The notes beneath the pieces are model-generated. The model worked only from the letters and a program-made list of their open reading frames with translations. It was not told the origin of the DNA and did not search any database. Positions 61,053 through 64,000 of a stretch of DNA of 64,000 bases are shown here, piece by piece. Both the position numbers and the translations under genes were made by a program. The stretch's first letter is position 1, and each line of letters starts with the position of its first letter. Origin of the DNA: Albirhodobacter sp042466415 (GTDB taxonomy: Bacteria; Pseudomonadota; Alphaproteobacteria; Rhodobacterales; Rhodobacteraceae); contig NZ_JAXHCH010000002.1 in the NCBI RefSeq assembly GCF_042466415.1, positions 2,108,001 to 2,172,000 on the forward strand, in the 5' to 3' direction.

Positions 61053-62756
61053 ATGAAACTGCGTAGAACCTCGACTGCCATGGCGCTCGCGCTCATGGTC
61101 AGCAGCCCCGCTTGGGCGGATATGGACGCCGCGAAGGGCTTCCTTGATGCCGAGATCGGTGATCTGTCGGCGCTATCGCGCGCGGATCAAGAGGCTGAAA
61201 TGCAATGGTTTATTGACGCCGCCAAGCCTTTCGCGGGGATGGATATTCGCGTCGTGTCCGAAACCATCACGACCCACGAATACGAGGCGAAAGTCCTCGC
61301 ACCAGCATTTGAGAAGATCACGGGTATCAAGATCACGCATGATCTGATCGGTGAAGGCGACGTCGTAGAGAAGCTGCAAACGCAGATGCAATCGGGTGAG
61401 AATATCTACGACGCCTATATTAACGATTCCGATCTCATCGGGACGCATTGGCGCTACAAACAAGCCCGCAACCTGACCGATTGGATGGATGGTGAAGGCA
61501 AGGACGTCACCAACCCAGGCCTTGATCTTGCGGATTTCATCGGGACGTCCTTCACAACCGGCCCGGATGGCAAACTCTATCAATTGCCAGACCAGCAGTT
61601 CGCGAACCTCTACTGGTTCCGTCAGGACTGGTTCACCGACCCCAAAAACATGGAAGATTTCAAAGCGAAATACGGCTATGACTTGGGCGTTCCGGTAAAT
61701 TGGTCTGCTTATGAGGACATCGCGGAGTTCTTCACGGGTCGCGAGATCGATGGTAAAAAAGTCTATGGCCACATGGATTACGGTAAGAAAGATCCGTCGC
61801 TTGGCTGGCGCTTTACCGATGCCTGGCTCTCCATGGCAGGTGCAGGCGATAAGGGTGAACCGAATGGCTTGCCGGTCGATGAATGGGGCATCCGCGTAAA
61901 CGAGAACTCGCAGCCGGTTGGCTCGTGCGTCGCGCGTGGCGGTGACACGAATGGCCCGGCAGCTGTTTACTCGATCGAGAAATATATCGATTGGTTGACC
62001 AAATATGCGCCACCGACCGCCGCTGGTATGGTCTTTGGCGAGGCCGGTCCGGTTCCTGCGCAGGGCGAAGTCGCCCAGCAAATGTTCTGGTACACCGCCT
62101 TCACAGCCGACATGGTAAAAGAAGGCCTTCCGGTTATGAACGAGGACGGCACGCCCAAATGGCGCATGGCCCCCAGCCCGCATGGCGCGTATTGGGAAGA
62201 AGGCATGAAGGTCGGATATCAAGATGCCGGCTCGTGGACATTGATGGAGTCCACCCCCGTGGACCGTGCGAAGGCTGCGTGGCTTTACGCACAGTTCGTG
62301 ACCTCGAAAACAGTGGACGTGAAGAAAGCCCATACTGGCCTGACCTTCATCCGCGAATCCACAGTCCAGCACGAGTCCTTCACCGAGCGCGCTCCAAAAC
62401 TTGGTGGCTTGGTCGAGTTCTACCGTTCGCCAGCGCGCGTTCAGTGGTCGCCGACCGGCACCAACGTTCCGGACTATCCGAAGTTGGCGCAATTGTGGTG
62501 GCAGAACATCGGGGATGCGTCCTCAGGTGCTAAAACCGCGCAAGAGGCGATGGACAGCCTCTGCGCAGAGCAAGAGAAAGTTCTCGCCCGTCTCGAGCGC
62601 GCAGGCGTTCAAGGAGAGCTTGGGCCCAAACTCAACGAGGAAATGGATCCAGAATACTGGTTGAGCCAGCCCGGCGCGCCGAAGGCGAAACTTGAAAACG
62701 AACGCCCAACGCCCGAAACCATCAGCTATGACGAGCTGATTGCCTCGTGGAACTAA
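61053..62756 (+). CDS. glpV: glycerol ABC transporter substrate-binding protein GlpV
   Basis: Periplasmic binding protein of 567 residues, unusually large for the class but normal for GlpV. A signal peptide of about 22 residues ends MVSSPAWADM. Conserved extracytoplasmic binding-protein sequence follows, with NLYWFRQDWFTDPKNMEDFKAKYGYDLGVPVNWSAYEDIAEFF. A very strong ribosome site (GGGAGGAG) suggests high expression. It follows glpU by 45 bases and is separated from glpK by a hairpin. Confidence 0.93.
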   Translation: MKLRRTSTAMALALMVSSPAWADMDAAKGFLDAEIGDLSALSRADQEAEMQWFIDAAKPFAGMDIRVVSETITTHEYEAKVLAPAFEKITGIKITHDLIGEGDVVEKLQTQMQSGENIYDAYINDSDLIGTHWRYKQARNLTDWMDGEGKDVTNPGLDLADFIGTSFTTGPDGKLYQLPDQQFANLYWFRQDWFTDPKNMEDFKAKYGYDLGVPVNWSAYEDIAEFFTGREIDGKKVYGHMDYGKKDPSLGWRFTDAWLSMAGAGDKGEPNGLPVDEWGIRVNENSQPVGSCVARGGDTNGPAAVYSIEKYIDWLTKYAPPTAAGMVFGEAGPVPAQGEVAQQMFWYTAFTADMVKEGLPVMNEDGTPKWRMAPSPHGAYWEEGMKVGYQDAGSWTLMESTPVDRAKAAWLYAQFVTSKTVDVKKAHTGLTFIRESTVQHESFTERAPKLGGLVEFYRSPARVQWSPTGTNVPDYPKLAQLWWQNIGDASSGAKTAQEAMDSLCAEQEKVLARLERAGVQGELGPKLNEEMDPEYWLSQPGAPKAKLENERPTPETISYDELIASWN

Positions 62757-62772
62757 CGCGTTAAGCAAAAAT

Positions 62773-62804
62773 GAGGGGGCGGCGCACCATCGCATCGCCC
62801 CCTC
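62773..62804 (+). terminator. strong hairpin between glpV and glpK
   Basis: A perfect 9-bp stem (62773-62781 with 62796-62804, GAGGGGGCG type) with a 14-base loop, 17 bases after the glpV stop. On the plus strand no T-run follows, so it is more likely a stabilising or partially attenuating element than a full terminator. On the minus strand it would be followed by TTTTT. Confidence 0.55.
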
Positions 62805-62892
62805 TCACGATCACTAAGGCCAAAGCGACATATTCCCGTAGCATAGGGCAAAGGCCACGGGTAATTTACGATAAAACATTTGGGGAAAGACC

Positions 62893-64000
62893 ATGACCTA
62901 CATTCTCGCGATTGACCAAGGCACCACCTCATCGCGAGCAATCCTGTTTGATGAAACGATGCGCGCGCATGTTTCCGGTCAGGAAGAGTTTCCGCAGCAT
63001 TTCCCCAATTCCGGCTGGGTAGAGCATGATCCGGCGGACCTTTGGTCGACTGTTCTTTCGACTGTGCACGAGGCGTTGAAAAAGGCTGATGTAACCGCCG
63101 ATGATATTCGCGCGATCGGGATCACAAACCAGCGCGAAACGACTCTCGTTTGGGATCGCCATACCGGTGAGCCCGTCTATAACGCGATCGTTTGGCAGGA
63201 TCGTCGCACCGCTGATGATTGCGCGAGGCTGCGCGAGGACGGATTCGAGCCCATTGTGACCGAGCGTACCGGCCTTCTTCTGGATCCATATTTCTCTGCA
63301 ACGAAGTTGCGCTGGATCTTGGAAAACGTCGACGGCGCCCGCGTCCGCGCCGAAGCAGGCGATCTACTCTTTGGAACGGTTGACAGCTTCTTGATCTGGA
63401 AGCTCACAGGCGGCAAAATTCATGCCACCGACGCGACCAATGCCGCGCGCACCATGCTTTACGACATCGCGAAGGGGCGTTGGTCCACGACAATATGCAG
63501 CAAGCTCGGGATTCCTCTGACGATGCTGCCTGACGTGAAGGATTGCGCCGCAGATTTCGGAGAAACCGACCCAGAGCTTTTTGGCGGCGCGATCCCGATC
63601 CGCGGTGTCGCGGGTGACCAGCAGGCGGCCACCTTGGGTCAGGCATGTTTCCGGGCAGGCATGATGAAATCGACCTACGGGACCGGATGCTTTGCGTTGA
63701 TGAATACAGGTGATGTCATGGTGCGCTCCACGCATCGGCTTTTGACGACGATTGCGTATCAGTTGGACGGCAAGCCTACCTATGCCCTCGAAGGGTCAAT
63801 CTTCATCGCAGGCGCAGTTGTGCAATGGCTGCGCGATGGATTGGGCACAATATCGCAAGCGAAAGAAGTTCAGGCACAAGCCGAGGCAGCAGATCCGCAT
63901 CAAAATGTCGTTCTTGTTCCCGCATTTACTGGGCTAGGCGCGCCTTGGTGGGCCCCAGAATGCCGCGGCGCAATCTTCGGCCTGACACGTGGTTCGGGCC
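62893..64000 (+). CDS. glpK: glycerol kinase (partial, runs off the window)
   Basis: Phosphorylates glycerol to glycerol 3-phosphate. The visible 369 residues include YILAIDQGTTSSRAILFD at the N-terminus, ITNQRETTLVWDR, WQDRRTADDC, the FGTVDSFLIWKLTGG segment, GVAGDQQAATLGQACF and STYGTGCFALMNTG, all glycerol-kinase motifs of the FGGY family. The start ATG is at 62893 and the frame is open at 64000. It is the last gene seen of the glp operon. Confidence 0.95.
   Translation, partial: MTYILAIDQGTTSSRAILFDETMRAHVSGQEEFPQHFPNSGWVEHDPADLWSTVLSTVHEALKKADVTADDIRAIGITNQRETTLVWDRHTGEPVYNAIVWQDRRTADDCARLREDGFEPIVTERTGLLLDPYFSATKLRWILENVDGARVRAEAGDLLFGTVDSFLIWKLTGGKIHATDATNAARTMLYDIAKGRWSTTICSKLGIPLTMLPDVKDCAADFGETDPELFGGAIPIRGVAGDQQAATLGQACFRAGMMKSTYGTGCFALMNTGDVMVRSTHRLLTTIAYQLDGKPTYALEGSIFIAGAVVQWLRDGLGTISQAKEVQAQAEAADPHQNVVLVPAFTGLGAPWWAPECRGAIFGLTRGSG

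Noticed and set aside
61173..62492. 439-codon minus-strand frame opposite glpV
   Set aside because: glpV is a clear binding protein with signal peptide and ribosome site; the reverse frame has no support.
1..64000. CRISPR arrays, rRNA genes, prophage or toxin-antitoxin and defence modules
   Set aside because: No repeat-spacer pattern, rRNA sequence, phage structural genes or recognised defence genes were seen.

Overview
The window looks like a chromosomal segment of a motile marine-type alphaproteobacterium of the Rhodobacteraceae (Roseobacter group). The reasons are the regB-senC-regA-hvrA redox locus, the xseB-ispA-dxs operon, CtrA-like boxes in front of flagellar operons, the AddAB (not RecBCD) recombination enzymes and a rhizobial/roseobacterial-type glpDSTPQUVK glycerol transporter operon. 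No species name can be assigned from the sequence alone.

Layout. 1-14.6 kb: housekeeping genes: argG, a membrane protein, ilvA, an Hpt protein divergent from a receiver-PP2C phosphatase, an EamA exporter, an HU protein, AMP nucleosidase, an epimerase, dxs-ispA-xseB, mtaB-dapF and tRNA-Lys(UUU). 14.8-25.9 kb: flagellar block I: lytic transglycosylase, flhA-fliR-flhB-small coiled-coil gene, fliI on the opposite strand, then flgBC-fliEQ-flgFGAH and a first FliL-like gene. 25.9-31.2 kb: an insertion region holding an intact IS3-family element (4-bp target duplication), an intact IS66-family element (8-bp target duplication) and non-coding or decayed flanks. 31.2-39.3 kb: flagellar block II: on the minus strand fliL, a DUF6468-like gene, a motE-like gene, motA and a large uncharacterised exported protein; divergently fliF-fliH-fliN-fliP. 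39.4-48.3 kb, minus strand: trxA, addA, addB, murU-like, amgK-like and tsaE. 48.4-53.3 kb: a PAS protein, regB, senC, regA and hvrA. 53.3-54.2 kb: a frameshifted IS5-family element. 54.2-64 kb: glpR and the divergent glycerol operon glpD-glpS-glpT-glpP-glpQ-glpU-glpV-glpK, with glpK running off the window.

How the genes work together. The two flagellar blocks encode the export gate (FlhA, FlhB, FliR, FliQ, FliP), the ATPase FliI with its regulator FliH, the rod (FlgB, C, F, G, FliE), the L-ring with its chaperone (FlgH, FlgA), the MS ring (FliF), part of the C ring (FliN) and part of the stator (MotA, MotE-like). FliG, FliM, FliO, MotB, hook, filament and P-ring genes are not in the window. 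The reg locus is a global redox two-component system with its copper protein and an H-NS-like partner. The glp operon imports glycerol through an ABC transporter, phosphorylates it (GlpK) and oxidises glycerol-3-phosphate (GlpD), under a DeoR-type repressor.

Most notable points: (i) the two glycerol-transporter ATPases GlpS and GlpT carry complementary defects, which predicts one canonical and one dead ATP site; (ii) a 773-residue uncharacterised exported protein is translationally coupled to motA in a stator operon that has no motB; (iii) the flagellar locus is split by two complete, recent-looking insertion sequences, one of which (IS66) carries a coupled 98-residue extra gene; (iv) a perfect 25-bp palindrome lies between amn and an epimerase gene.
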